Program-made: the position numbers and the translations under genes | Shown here: positions 1 to 8,694 of the stretch, piece after piece | Position numbering within the stretch: position 1 is the first letter of the stretch | Layout of the letters: each line of letters begins with the position of its first letter | Assembly (NCBI RefSeq): GCF_046097105.1 | Contig: NZ_CP175562.1 | Location: 620,001 to 684,000, forward strand | Length of the DNA: 64,000 nt | From: Natroniella sp046097105 | GTDB taxonomy: Bacteria > Bacillota > Halanaerobiia > Halobacteroidales > Halobacteroidaceae | Reading direction: 5' to 3' | The notes under the pieces: model-generated | The model's database searches: none | What the model saw: only the letters and a program-made list of their open reading frames with translations | Told to the model about the DNA's origin: nothing

Positions 1-14
1 GTACAATTATTCAT
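1..14 (-). CDS. 5' end of a leftward gene, product unknown
   Basis: Only four full codons (M-N-N-C) lie in the window. They are called a gene because a strong Shine-Dalgarno AAAGGAG (reverse complement, about 24-30) sits 9-10 bases before the ATG, and a promoter plus a G-tract operator lie further upstream on the same strand. The product cannot be identified from four residues. A metal- or sulfur-responsive function, or a CsoR-family regulator itself, would fit the operator, but that is inference. Confidence 0.5.
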
Positions 15-45
15 GATTTCATCTCCTTTGATTTCATGGATTTTG

Positions 46-93
46 TACTGGGGGGTACGTATCCATTTAATCAAAGGAGTTTTATTTTTTCAA
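46..93 (-). promoter_or_regulatory. Leftward promoter with CsoR/RcnR-like operator
   Basis: On the minus strand, TTGAAA (88-93) and TTAAAT (65-70) are 17 bases apart, a sigma-A-type promoter. Just downstream, read on the plus strand at 46-61, is TACTGGGGGGTACGTA. It closely resembles the published RcnR site (TACT, six G, then AGTA) and the G-tract operators of the CsoR family. Its position over the start point suggests repression of the leftward gene. Confidence 0.45.
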
Positions 94-161
94 GAACTTT
101 TTATAAAAAACGATGCAACGCTAGTGATAAACTTAGTTATTTAACTTATACAGAAATAAAG

Positions 162-191
162 TTATCACAATTTTCTTCTGTTTAATATAAT
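162..191 (+). promoter_or_regulatory. Promoter of the Lon-like protease gene
   Basis: TTATCA (162-167) and a perfect TATAAT (186-191) are separated by 18 bases, just upstream of the ribosome-binding site AAGGAGG and the ATG at 214. Confidence 0.5.
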
Positions 192-213
192 GTAGTAAAA
201 AGGAGGAAAAAAG

Positions 214-2583
214 ATGATCGAAAGTAGAGTTTCTAAAGAAAAGTTGAGAAGAGAGTGTTCATTAGATCAGTTTGATTTTGAAACTACTCAAGAAGTAGAT
301 CCTTCTTTTGAAATGATTGGTCAGCAACGGGCACTAGAAGCAATAAAATTTGGCCTAAATGTTGAGCAGGATAATTATAATGTTTTTGTGGTTGCACCTC
401 AGGGGAGAAAAAAACTTGATTTTATTATCGACAAAATTAAAGAACAAGCTAAACAAGAAAAAGAACCTGATGATTGGTGCTATTTATATAATTTTGAAGA
501 GCAACAACAACCAATCGCTTGTAATTTAGCAGCAGGTTTAGGCAAAGAATTTAAAAGAGAATTAGAAACAGCTATTGACAATATAGAGCAAGCAATGAGT
601 GAAATTTTTATTAACCAAGAATTTATTAAAAATAGAAATGAATTAGAAGAGGAGTATCAACAAGAAGTTGGACGAATATTGGCCCAATTGGAGTCGGAAG
701 CAGAAGACTTAGGATTTATTTTGGAAAAAGAGGAGTCAGGTTTTGCAATTATTCCTTTATTAGAAGATGGAAGTCCAATGGAGGAGGAAGCATATGAGCA
801 ATTATCTCCTTTAGAAAAAGAAAGAGTTGATCGAGAAGTTAAGATTATTCAAGAAAAAATAAATGAAGGTTTGAAAGAGTTAACAAGAATAACTGAAAAG
901 TATAAAGAAGAATTAAAAGAACTAGATAGAAAAATTATTCTTCAAACTATAAAGCCCTTTTTACAGCCATTAATAAAAAAGTATGAGCAATTCGATAAAT
1001 TAAATTTTTATTTAAAACAGGTGAGAGAAGATATTGTTAGTAGTTTAGCTCAGTTTAGAGAAGAGAGTAAAAAAGAGATTGAACTGTTTAAAGGGTCTCA
1101 AGAAACAAGCTGGGATTCTAATATTAAATATGGAGTTAATTTATTAGTTGATAATAGTGAGACTGAAGGAAGGCCAGTAATTTTTGAAGAAGAACCTACT
1201 TATTATAATTTATTAGGGCGAATAGAATATGAAACTAAAGGTAATAGCTTAATAACTCATTTTAGGAATATTAAAGCAGGGAGTTTATACCAAGCTAATG
1301 GAGGGTATTTAATTCTTGAAGCTGAGGAATTGCTAGCTAATTTTAAATCATGGAAGTTGATCAAGCAAGTACTTAAAACAGGCAAATTAAAGATGAGAAA
1401 TTTAGGTGAAGAATATGATAAAGCTCCACTATCAAGTTTAGAACCAGAAGAGATTCCAGCTAATATTAAGGTTATTTTGATAGGAAATCATAATCTTTAT
1501 CGCTTATTATACGATTACGATAATAATTTTAGTCAATTATTTAAAATGAAATCAGTTTTGGCATCAGAAGTAGATTGGAATGGGGAAAACAATTATAAAT
1601 TAGTTAAATATATTAGTTATCAATGCCAAAAAAATAATTTACGACCTCTTGATCGAGCGGCAGTGGGTAAGGTAATTGAGTATGCTGCTCAACTGACTGG
1701 AAATCAAAAGAAGTTAACAAGCAACTTTGAACAGATATCATCTTTATTATATGAAGCAAATACATGGGCCAATATTGAAGATAAAGATTTAATTACTCAA
1801 AAAGAGATTAATAAAGCATTAAGAAAACAAAGATACCGAGTTAATCAACAGCAAGAACTAGTAGAAGAAATGTACCATAAAGAGAAAATCTTATTACAGA
1901 CAGAAGGGGCTGAAATTGGACAGATTAATGGATTGTCTATTATAGATTTAAGGGATTATGCATTTGGCAAACCAACAAGAATTACTGCTGCTGTTTACCA
2001 AGGAAATAAAGGTATTACTAATATCGAGCGGGAGACTAAAATGAGTGGTAAGATACATGATAAAGGATTGATGATTTTAATTGCTTATCTAGGAGAAAAA
2101 TATGGCCAAAAAAGCCCATTATCATTATCAGCAAGTCTATGTTTTGAACAATTATACTCTGGAATTGACGGAGATAGTGCTTCTAGTGCAGAATTATATG
2201 CTTTACTATCTGCATTATCAGAAGTGCCCATCAAACAGAACTTAGCTGTAACAGGCTCAATTAATCAAAAAGGGATGATTCAGCCAGTTGGTGGTATTAG
2301 CAAAAAAATTGAAGGTTTTTTTAGAATTTGCAAATTGAAAGGTTTGACAGGGGAGCAAGGGGTTTTAATTCCTATTCAAAATATTGAAGATTTAATGTTA
2401 AGTGATGAAGTTGTTGAGGCGGTAAAAAATGAGCAATTTCATATTTATGCTATCTCTAATATAGAAGAAGGATTAGAAATTTTAACAGGATTTCAAGCTG
2501 GTAGTAAGAATAAAGCAGGAGGATACCCTCAAGGTACAATCAATTATTTAGTACAGAATAAGCTTGATGAGTGGGCCAAATAA
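214..2583 (+). CDS. Lon-like protease (LonC/AAA_32 type), probably ATP-independent
   Basis: 789 aa, with an N-terminal AAA_32-type region containing a long coiled-coil insert (about 100-300) and a C-terminal Lon (S16) protease domain. The catalytic dyad is visible: Ser655 in GIDGDSASSAE and Lys698 in GGISKKIEGF, 43 residues apart as in E. coli Lon. The P-loop position is degenerate (APQGRKK at 61-67 instead of GxxGxGKT) and the Walker B position reads YLILEAEELL. LonC proteases are known to lack ATPase activity in this way, so ATP-independent cytosolic proteolysis is likely. It is monocistronic, with a good Shine-Dalgarno at the ATG. Substrates are unknown. Confidence 0.85.
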   Translation: MIESRVSKEKLRRECSLDQFDFETTQEVDPSFEMIGQQRALEAIKFGLNVEQDNYNVFVVAPQGRKKLDFIIDKIKEQAKQEKEPDDWCYLYNFEEQQQPIACNLAAGLGKEFKRELETAIDNIEQAMSEIFINQEFIKNRNELEEEYQQEVGRILAQLESEAEDLGFILEKEESGFAIIPLLEDGSPMEEEAYEQLSPLEKERVDREVKIIQEKINEGLKELTRITEKYKEELKELDRKIILQTIKPFLQPLIKKYEQFDKLNFYLKQVREDIVSSLAQFREESKKEIELFKGSQETSWDSNIKYGVNLLVDNSETEGRPVIFEEEPTYYNLLGRIEYETKGNSLITHFRNIKAGSLYQANGGYLILEAEELLANFKSWKLIKQVLKTGKLKMRNLGEEYDKAPLSSLEPEEIPANIKVILIGNHNLYRLLYDYDNNFSQLFKMKSVLASEVDWNGENNYKLVKYISYQCQKNNLRPLDRAAVGKVIEYAAQLTGNQKKLTSNFEQISSLLYEANTWANIEDKDLITQKEINKALRKQRYRVNQQQELVEEMYHKEKILLQTEGAEIGQINGLSIIDLRDYAFGKPTRITAAVYQGNKGITNIERETKMSGKIHDKGLMILIAYLGEKYGQKSPLSLSASLCFEQLYSGIDGDSASSAELYALLSALSEVPIKQNLAVTGSINQKGMIQPVGGISKKIEGFFRICKLKGLTGEQGVLIPIQNIEDLMLSDEVVEAVKNEQFHIYAISNIEEGLEILTGFQAGSKNKAGGYPQGTINYLVQNKLDEWAK

Positions 2584-2586
2584 GCT

Positions 2587-2623
2587 AGCAAATAAATTTA
2601 CCTTAATGATTATTTAGTTTGCT
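2587..2623. terminator. Weak hairpin between convergent genes
   Basis: AGCAAATAAAT (2587-2597) pairs with ATTTAGTTTGCT (2612-2623) with one bulged base. It sits at the junction of the convergent Lon-like and exporter genes and overlaps the exporter 3' end. It is AT-rich and lacks a clear U tract, so it is a tentative shared terminator. Confidence 0.25.
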
Positions 2624-3040
2624 TCTATAATACCTAGCTGCTGTTCCAGTAATTGCGATGGCAAATGCAATAGATCCTGCAATTAATAAGGTATCTATTC
2701 CAGCCTCTAGACCTTTAAGGTAATCCCCTTTAAGGATGAAAAACATTGTATTGTAGGCAGGAATACCCGGAACTAATGGCAAAATACCAGAAATTATGAA
2801 TACTGTGGCAGGCAATTTGATCCATCTGGCAAAAAGCTCACTACAGACGCCTATAATTAGTGAAGCAATGAAGACAGATGTAACAGTATCACCAACCAAA
2901 TTTTGACAGGCAAGGAACCCCCCCCAACTAATACTACCAGTAACTCCTAATAGCCAAAGACTTCTCTTTGGTGCTTGGAATATAACCCCAAAAGCTAATA
3001 CCATTATAAAAGCTGCGATCAAATTAAAAAAAACTGTCAT
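2603..3040 (-). CDS. ThrE-type threonine/serine exporter, small subunit
   Basis: 145 aa and almost entirely hydrophobic (four to five membrane segments). It contains the SGILPLVPGIPAYN segment typical of the C-terminal half of ThrE (ThrE_2/DUF3815, YjjB-like). It matches the partner encoded just upstream, and the ATG overlaps that gene's stop codon by four bases (ATGA), so the two are translationally coupled. In Corynebacterium ThrE is one polypeptide that exports threonine and serine; here it is split, as in many Firmicutes. Substrate is inferred from the family. Confidence 0.75.
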   Translation of the reverse strand: MTVFFNLIAAFIMVLAFGVIFQAPKRSLWLLGVTGSISWGGFLACQNLVGDTVTSVFIASLIIGVCSELFARWIKLPATVFIISGILPLVPGIPAYNTMFFILKGDYLKGLEAGIDTLLIAGSIAFAIAITGTAARYYRSKLNNH

Positions 3041-3795
3041 TGAACAAACACTCCTAATGAGATTGCCACTCCAATAGCAAGGCTAATAGCAATTAAGATG
3101 GCTTCTACTCCTCTACTAGTAGCTGAAATTAAATCTCCGTTAATAGCATCACGAATCGAGTTGGTGATAGAAACACCAGGAACAAAAGGTAAAATACCAC
3201 TAATCACCATAACATTAAGTGTATCCCCTATTTTGAAATGATAAAGTAGTGAAGATACAAATCCAGCAATTAAGCCAGCAATAATTTCAGGGATAAAATT
3301 AATTCTTCTCAAAAAACCTATCTTTTTGATTGTAATTTGTGAACTCAGACTGACTAAAAAAGCAGGAATCAAATTTATATAGTTAGCTTCTACTAAGATT
3401 ACAAATGTTGCTGCTCCTAAAGAACCAAGTAATGTACTTAAGGTTAAATTATATTCATCTTCTCTATAATTGATCTGATTTAGTTTTTTGATAGCTGTTT
3501 GGTAGTCTAATAGTTCAGTTTGTAGTTGGCGAGAAAAGTTATTAATTTTACTGATTTTAGTCAGATTGTGAGTTCGATTAGTCACTCTCTTTACGATTGT
3601 TTTAGAGGTGTTTTTACCATTATCAATTGAGATAAAAATACCAGTAGGAGTGACAAAACTATCAACAGATTTCATCCCATATGCTTTACAGATTAGGCTA
3701 ATCGTTTCTTCAGCACGGTAAGTTTCTGCACCATTACTTAAAATGATATTACCTGCATAGGCTGCAATATTTAATATTTCTTTTACAGTAGGCAT
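3037..3795 (-). CDS. ThrE-type threonine/serine exporter, large subunit
   Basis: 252 aa from the ATG at 3795, chosen because AAAGGAGTG lies at the right distance (the open frame continues further upstream without a ribosome-binding site). The N-terminal cytosolic half has the ThrE (DUF1212) signature: AAYAGNIILSNGAETYRAEETI, split as AAYAGNIIL and SNGAETYR, and FVTPTGIFIS. The C-terminal half has about five membrane segments with SGILPFVPGVSITN, which parallels the partner subunit. It forms a two-gene operon with the downstream small subunit. Likely an amino-acid efflux carrier of the inner membrane. Confidence 0.78.
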   Translation of the reverse strand: MPTVKEILNIAAYAGNIILSNGAETYRAEETISLICKAYGMKSVDSFVTPTGIFISIDNGKNTSKTIVKRVTNRTHNLTKISKINNFSRQLQTELLDYQTAIKKLNQINYREDEYNLTLSTLLGSLGAATFVILVEANYINLIPAFLVSLSSQITIKKIGFLRRINFIPEIIAGLIAGFVSSLLYHFKIGDTLNVMVISGILPFVPGVSITNSIRDAINGDLISATSRGVEAILIAISLAIGVAISLGVFVQ

Positions 3796-3950
3796 TTTAG
3801 ACACTCCTTTAAATTTCTCATGTAATTGTATCACAAAATAGTTTCTTTTGAAAGTAATCAAGAAGATCGAGATAAAAAGATTTATGAAATTAATCTACAA
3901 GAAATAAAGCAACTCACTTTATTCCTAAAATAGCAGATATTTTTTTGGAG

Positions 3951-3979
3951 TTGTCATAATGGTGTTATTACTTTGATAT
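3951..3979 (+). promoter_or_regulatory. Candidate codY promoter
   Basis: TTGTCA (3951-3956) and TGATAT (3974-3979) with a 17-base spacer lie in the 315-base gap before codY. Apart from this promoter the gap holds only AT-rich sequence. Confidence 0.35.
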
Positions 3980-4110
3980 AAGATTAGTAAAAATACCAAT
4001 AGAAGCAGGAGATTTAATATAAATCTTTAATATATAATTATGATAGAAATTTTAACTTGAATACAATTGTGAATTCAGTAACAAGAAAAGCAGTGAAGGT
4101 GGGATTAATT

Positions 4111-4887
4111 ATGGAAAAGTTATTAGAAAAAACAAGAAGAATAAATAGGTTGATTCAACATTTTGAAAAAAGAGAAATTGATTTTGAAAAGATGGCAAGA
4201 GTATTGAGTGATTGCATAAAGGCCAAGGCCAATGTATATATAATCAATGAAGAAGGAAAAATTTTAGGTCATCAATTAATTACTAAATTTAAATGTGAAT
4301 TAATGGCGGAACAAGTTATTAAAGAGGGCCAATTTCCTATAGATTATAATCAGTGGTTATTAAAAAACTATAAGATGTTAACTAACTATGAAGATCGTGA
4401 AGGTTTATGTAGTTTTAAAGAAGAAAGATGTTGCTTTAATGAAAAATTAGTTACTATTACGCCGATAAATGGAGGAGGAGAAAGATTAGGAACATTAATT
4501 ATTTCCAGATTTGATGAAGAATTTGATGATAGTCAGTTATTATTAGCTGAATATGGAGCAACAGTAGTAGGAATGGAAGTATTAAGATTACGCAGAAAGA
4601 AATCGAAAAAAGAAGCACGAAAAAAAACAGCAGTTAATGTTGCACTAGGTTCTCTATCACATTTAGAATTAAAAGCTGTTGGACATGTTTTAGGAAAGTT
4701 AGATGGAGAAGAAGGTCTACTAGTAACTAGTAAAATTGCTGATAAGATGGGGATTGCTCGTTCAATAGTTGTAACTGGACTAAGAAAACTTGAAAGTGCA
4801 GATGTAATTGAATCTAGATCATTGGGGATGAAGGGAACGTATATTAAAGTTTTAAATAATAAAATATTTAGTAAGATAAGTGCATAA
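4111..4887 (+). CDS. codY: GTP/branched-chain amino-acid-sensing global regulator CodY
   Basis: 258 aa from ATG 4111, essentially the family length (259 in B. subtilis). An in-frame ATG 54 bases upstream gives an atypical N-terminus; the chosen start follows AAGGTGGG and yields the typical MEKLLEKTRRINRLIQ opening. The N-terminal GAF-like domain (about 1-155) binds isoleucine/valine in the family. The C-terminal winged helix is very conserved (SKIADKMGIARS, GLRKLESADVIESRSLGMKG, GTYIKVLN). In Firmicutes it represses stationary-phase, uptake and sporulation genes when GTP and branched-chain amino acids are high. Monocistronic, with a strong hairpin immediately after the stop. Confidence 0.95.
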   Translation: MEKLLEKTRRINRLIQHFEKREIDFEKMARVLSDCIKAKANVYIINEEGKILGHQLITKFKCELMAEQVIKEGQFPIDYNQWLLKNYKMLTNYEDREGLCSFKEERCCFNEKLVTITPINGGGERLGTLIISRFDEEFDDSQLLLAEYGATVVGMEVLRLRRKKSKKEARKKTAVNVALGSLSHLELKAVGHVLGKLDGEEGLLVTSKIADKMGIARSIVVTGLRKLESADVIESRSLGMKGTYIKVLNNKIFSKISA

Positions 4888-4937
4888 TTTAACAATAAAA
4901 GCTCAGGGAGTTAACTACATGAGCTTTTATTGTTAAA
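4888..4937 (+). terminator. codY 3' hairpin
   Basis: A perfect 18-bp stem (4888-4905 with 4920-4937) around a 14-base loop starts directly after the codY stop codon. The U tract is formed only by the stem itself (TTTTATTG), so termination efficiency is uncertain, but the position and stem strength are convincing. Confidence 0.7.
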
Positions 4938-5076
4938 TAGATAGTTTTAGGAGAGATTTTGTTCTAATTAAAAGTTTTATAGATTTTCAGAAAAAACTTA
5001 ATTAAACTTCAAAAAAACATCACATTTGAATTATATAATTAATTTTAAATAATCATTTTGAAAACGGAGGGTAAAT

Positions 5077-5364
5077 ATGTTTAAAAATAAGTTTTCTTTA
5101 ATGGCAATGATAGCTGTAGTTGTTGGTTTTATTTTTATAGGTTATACTGCTGTTTATTTATATTTAGGAACAGCTACAAAAGAAGATACACTTGAGGTTG
5201 AAATATTAGAGGATTCTCCTAATGAAGAAGTATCTAATAAAACACCTGAAGAAGTGTTAGAGAATCCACCGGTGGAGGAAGCACCAGTAGAAACAGAAGG
5301 GATAGAAAGTCCACCGTTAGAAGAAGCTCCTTCCGAAGGGGAAAAAGAAGAGGATGAACTTTAG
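5077..5364 (+). CDS. Small membrane-anchored acidic protein, possibly interrupted by TAG
   Basis: 95 aa, family not recognised. One N-terminal membrane segment (about 8-30) is followed by a Pro/Glu-rich acidic tail with imperfect repeats (EVSNKTPEEV, PPVEEAPVE, PPLEEAPSE). The ribosome-binding site is CGGAGGG before ATG 5077. The TAG at 5362-5364 is followed in the same frame by 14 more codons (AEVEILTEEDLEED) and then another TAG at 5407-5409. That extension copies the EVEILED motif found near residue 47, so the stop looks like a nonsense mutation or a read-through site. Likely outer face of the inner membrane; role unknown. Confidence 0.65.
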   Translation: MFKNKFSLMAMIAVVVGFIFIGYTAVYLYLGTATKEDTLEVEILEDSPNEEVSNKTPEEVLENPPVEEAPVETEGIESPPLEEAPSEGEKEEDEL

Positions 5365-5417
5365 GCTGAAGTAGAAATACTAACTGAAGAAGATTTAGAG
5401 GAGGATTAGAGTTGACT

Positions 5418-6713
5418 TTAATTTAATTCTCCTAAAAGATAATTGATGAATTGTTGGGCTGTTCTACCTGAACGTCCACGTTGTTGCATTTCCCATTGGA
5501 TTGCTCTCTTTTCTAATTCTTCTTTAGATAGTGTAATATCATATTTGTTAGATAATTTGTTAACTATGGTTAAGTATTTTTCTTGATCAGGAGCTAGGTA
5601 AGTGATTGTAATTCCAAATCGTTCTGCTAATGACAGTTTTTCTTGTCTGCCATCTGAAGGATGGATTTCGCCAGACTCACCTTGATTACGATCGCTCCAC
5701 TTTTCTTTGATTAAATTTCTACGATTTGATGTAGCATAAAAGAGAAGATTGTCAGGTTTTACTTCTAACCCACCCTCAATAATGGCTTTTAGATGTTTAT
5801 ATTCTGTTTCGAAATCTTCATATGAGAGATCATCCATAAAGATGATAAAATATAACCCTCGCTCTTTAAGTAATTCTATTAATTGAGGAAGATGGCTTAG
5901 CTGATTACGACTAACTTCAATTAATCGTAAGCCTTGTTTAGCGTATTTATTAAGTAAAGCTTTAATAGTAGATGATTTTCCTGTTCCACTTGCTCCCACT
6001 AATAAAGCGTTATTTGCTTGCTTACCGTTTAGGAAACTTTCAGTATTTTGGATCAATCTTTCTTTTTGTTGTTCATAACCGATTAAATCATCTAAGGAAA
6101 TTGGATCTGGTTTATTGATTCCTTTCAATCCTTGCTGAGGTTGCCAATGAAAGGCACTATATTGGTTTAATTTACCAGCACCATATTGGTGATAATAATT
6201 AATTAATTGCTTGACTAATTTTTTAGTGTGGTTTGAATTAGCAAAGTTTGATTTTAATTTTGTGAAATTCTGTTCAGATCTTGAAGGAGAAAAAGAAACC
6301 ATGAAACTAGGAACTTTTAAGTTCATTTTTTTTCCTAATTTAATTAAGTCTAACTGATACAAGTTATGCAAAATTTTCAGGTCGTGATAAGCTGCTTGAT
6401 ATAGGCTACTCCCTAACTTATCCCCTAAGTTTTCACTGTTAAGTGAGAAGATATTTTTATCTGTTAAAATGAGTTTAACTAAATAATTTTGCCATAGATT
6501 ACCTGGTAACTGATTTTTTTCATTAAATTCAATTAAATTAGAGTGTATTTGGTAATAAATCTTTTCTGCTGTTCTTTTTTTTCTATGTTGTGAGGTTATA
6601 TTATTAATCAATTTATTCAAATTAGCGATCAATGGATCTGTTAAAAGATTACGATAAAGAACTAATCTATCTAATTCTATTAGATTAGATGCAGTTTTTT
6701 TAAGGTAATTCAT
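5418..6713 (-). CDS. DUF815 family AAA+ ATPase
   Basis: 431 aa. The C-terminal half matches the DUF815 family: a Walker A motif GASGTGKSS (about residue 240), Walker B FIIFMDDLSYED (about 290) and sensor YATSNRRNLIKEKWSDR. The helical N-terminal half (1-200) is typical of the family. It ends in a lid region with GRSGRTAQQFINYLL. The start is preceded by GGAGG. Function is unknown in the family; AAA+ form suggests remodelling of protein complexes in the cytosol. It stands alone, convergent with the acidic protein. Confidence 0.8.
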   Translation of the reverse strand: MNYLKKTASNLIELDRLVLYRNLLTDPLIANLNKLINNITSQHRKKRTAEKIYYQIHSNLIEFNEKNQLPGNLWQNYLVKLILTDKNIFSLNSENLGDKLGSSLYQAAYHDLKILHNLYQLDLIKLGKKMNLKVPSFMVSFSPSRSEQNFTKLKSNFANSNHTKKLVKQLINYYHQYGAGKLNQYSAFHWQPQQGLKGINKPDPISLDDLIGYEQQKERLIQNTESFLNGKQANNALLVGASGTGKSSTIKALLNKYAKQGLRLIEVSRNQLSHLPQLIELLKERGLYFIIFMDDLSYEDFETEYKHLKAIIEGGLEVKPDNLLFYATSNRRNLIKEKWSDRNQGESGEIHPSDGRQEKLSLAERFGITITYLAPDQEKYLTIVNKLSNKYDITLSKEELEKRAIQWEMQQRGRSGRTAQQFINYLLGELN

Positions 6714-6956
6714 AGTTATTCCTCCCTACTTTTAATTTATAACTATTTTATCATTAAAAAAATTAATTTACAATTCAAGTTTGATATAGTTACCTTATAA
6801 TTTGAAATTTTCATTTTAACTGTTAGAGAGCAGTTTTTAATTATTGAGGAATAAAAGTTATTGATAATTTGTTATTTTTAGAGATTTTTAAATGAGTAAC
6901 TTAACGTTAGCCTTAAGTTTCAGTATGATTGGAGATCACTTTTTTCTTTTATTCTT

Positions 6957-6985
6957 TTAACATAATATTCTTTATTGAATATAAT
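6957..6985 (+). promoter_or_regulatory. Promoter of the LysM gene
   Basis: TTAACA (6957-6962), a 17-base spacer and a perfect TATAAT (6980-6985) lie 31 bases upstream of the LysM gene. The rest of the 303-base gap after the DUF815 gene shows nothing else recognisable. The same TTAACA-17-TATAAT arrangement precedes the small gene at 10294. Confidence 0.6.
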
Positions 6986-7016
6986 ATGGTAAGAATACTA
7001 AGAAAGGAGTGATCTA

Positions 7017-7307
7017 ATGGGGGATTATCTTAAACCACCAAGGCGTCGGCGTAGACGTAGACGTAGAAGGCGTAGGCGTAGAAAACCACCAGGATATTAT
7101 AGTAGTGGAAGTTCAGTTGACCCACCTTGTCCACCAGGAAGTAGAGCATATAGAGTTCAGCCAGGAGATACATTTTATTTAATAGCAAGGAGGCTTAATA
7201 CTACAGTTGAAAGGTTAAGAATGCTCAATCCAGGTGTAGATCCAGCAAATTTAGGAATTGGAGATATTATTTGTGTTCCTGAAAATAGAAGTTTTGGTAA
7301 TTGTTAA
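7017..7307 (+). CDS. LysM-domain protein with a 14-arginine tract
   Basis: 96 aa. After MGDYLKPP come 14 consecutive arginines (7041-7082), then KPPGYYSSGSS and one LysM domain (about 45-90: YRVQPGDTFYLIARRLNTT, LRMLNPGVDPANLGIGD). LysM binds N-acetylglucosamine polymers such as peptidoglycan or cortex. There is no signal peptide or membrane segment, as in mother-cell spore proteins like SafA, so a spore-coat or cortex role is possible (inference). Arginine is encoded by a mix of CGT, AGA, AGG and CGG, so the tract is not simple slippage. GAAAGGAGTG precedes the ATG. Confidence 0.75.
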   Translation: MGDYLKPPRRRRRRRRRRRRRRKPPGYYSSGSSVDPPCPPGSRAYRVQPGDTFYLIARRLNTTVERLRMLNPGVDPANLGIGDIICVPENRSFGNC

Positions 7308-7382
7308 TCATCTTTGTTTTAAGGGGAGATAAGAGTTTGTTTTAGTGTTATTTAAGCAGTTGAATATTTTGATTGTAGTATA

Positions 7383-7426
7383 GATTAAAATCCGAAGCGG
7401 ATAAATTCGGGTTTTAATCTTTTTTA
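7383..7426 (+). terminator. Terminator after the LysM gene
   Basis: GATTAAAATCCGAA (7383-7396) pairs with TTCGGGTTTTAATC (7406-7419) with one G-U pair, followed by seven T. The rest of the 343-base gap to mreB shows no further gene. Confidence 0.8.
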
Positions 7427-7650
7427 TAGAGGTATTTTGAATTATTTTATTGGTTTCAACTATATAAATAGTTTATTTAGTCTCTTTTTACTGATATAAT
7501 TGTAGTGAAGTTTGAATTATTCAATCTTAAGACTAAGTTAAATTAAATATTAAGGAATAAGTTTGTAACTGTTGTTTTTACTCAGCTTCAAACTGCTAGC
7601 TTAATATTAGATTAAAAAGAGATACTTAATTAGAAGGGGGGAGTAGTAGA

Positions 7651-8694
7651 ATGCTAAATTTTTTAACATCATTATTTTCTAAAAACTTAGCGATAGATCT
7701 AGGAACATCTAATACATTAGTTTATATTGATGGTGAAGGAGTTGTCATTCGTGAATCTTCAGTAGTAGCTATTAAAAGCAAGGTCAATGAGGAAGAAAAA
7801 GTATTGGCTGTGGGGAAGGAAGCTAAAAAAATGACTGGTAAAGTGCCACAAGGTTTGACAATAGTTAGGCCATTGCGGGATGGAGTCATTGCAGATTTTC
7901 AAGTTGCAGAAAAGATGTTAAACTACTTTATTGCTAAAGCTTATAAAAGAGAGAGATTACTTAATCCTAAGGTTGTTGTTTGTGTGCCATCAGGTGTAAA
8001 TGAGGTGGAAAAAAAGATAGTCATTGATACTTCCTTAAAAGCAGGAGCTAAAGAGGCATATTTAATTGAAGAGCCAATGGCTGCTGCAATAGGTGCAGGT
8101 CTGCCGATTGATAAACCAGTTGGAAATATGATTGTTGATATAGGCGGAGGGACGACAGAAATAGCAGTTATATCTTTAGGCGGAATTGTAACTAAGAGTT
8201 CTATTAAAGTTGCTGGTGATGATATGGATGAAGCAATCGTTGATTATATGAGGGAGGTTTATAAATTAATGATAGGTAAGAAAACAGCAGAAAGGATAAA
8301 GACTGAAGTTGGTTCAGCTTATTTTGGGCCAACCTCTACTGTGACTAAAGAGAGCAAAATTGAAGTAAGAGGACGTAATTTGTTAGATGGCTTACCTAAG
8401 AGTATAGAAATTAGTGCGTTAGAGGTTCAAACTGCTTTAAAAGATCCAGTTGACAGTATTATTAGGGCAGTTAAAGAAACTTTAGAAAAAACTCCAGCAG
8501 AATTATCAACGGATATTATAGAGCGAGGGATAACTATGGCAGGAGGAGGGGCATTATTATCTGGCTTAGATGAGTTACTAGCTAATGAAACAGGAGTTTC
8601 GGTATATTTAGCTGATGATCCTCTAGAGTGTGTTGTCTTTGGAACTGGAAAGGTTCTTGAAGAATTAAATAATTTGAAAAAAGCATTGTTATGA
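7651..8694 (+). CDS. Rod-shape protein of the MreB/Mbl family
   Basis: 347 aa actin-like ATPase. Phosphate-binding loops are AIDLGTSNTLVYI (14-26) and IVDIGGGTTEIAVI, with the adenosine motif MAGGGALLSGLD near the C-terminus. The N-terminal LNFLTSLFSK is the amphipathic membrane-binding helix typical of MreB. It forms membrane-associated filaments that organise peptidoglycan elongation. No mreC/mreD or minCD neighbours are present, so this is a stand-alone paralogue, more like Mbl or MreBH, and which one cannot be decided here. GGGGGGAG precedes the ATG by seven bases. Confidence 0.9.
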   Translation: MLNFLTSLFSKNLAIDLGTSNTLVYIDGEGVVIRESSVVAIKSKVNEEEKVLAVGKEAKKMTGKVPQGLTIVRPLRDGVIADFQVAEKMLNYFIAKAYKRERLLNPKVVVCVPSGVNEVEKKIVIDTSLKAGAKEAYLIEEPMAAAIGAGLPIDKPVGNMIVDIGGGTTEIAVISLGGIVTKSSIKVAGDDMDEAIVDYMREVYKLMIGKKTAERIKTEVGSAYFGPTSTVTKESKIEVRGRNLLDGLPKSIEISALEVQTALKDPVDSIIRAVKETLEKTPAELSTDIIERGITMAGGGALLSGLDELLANETGVSVYLADDPLECVVFGTGKVLEELNNLKKALL

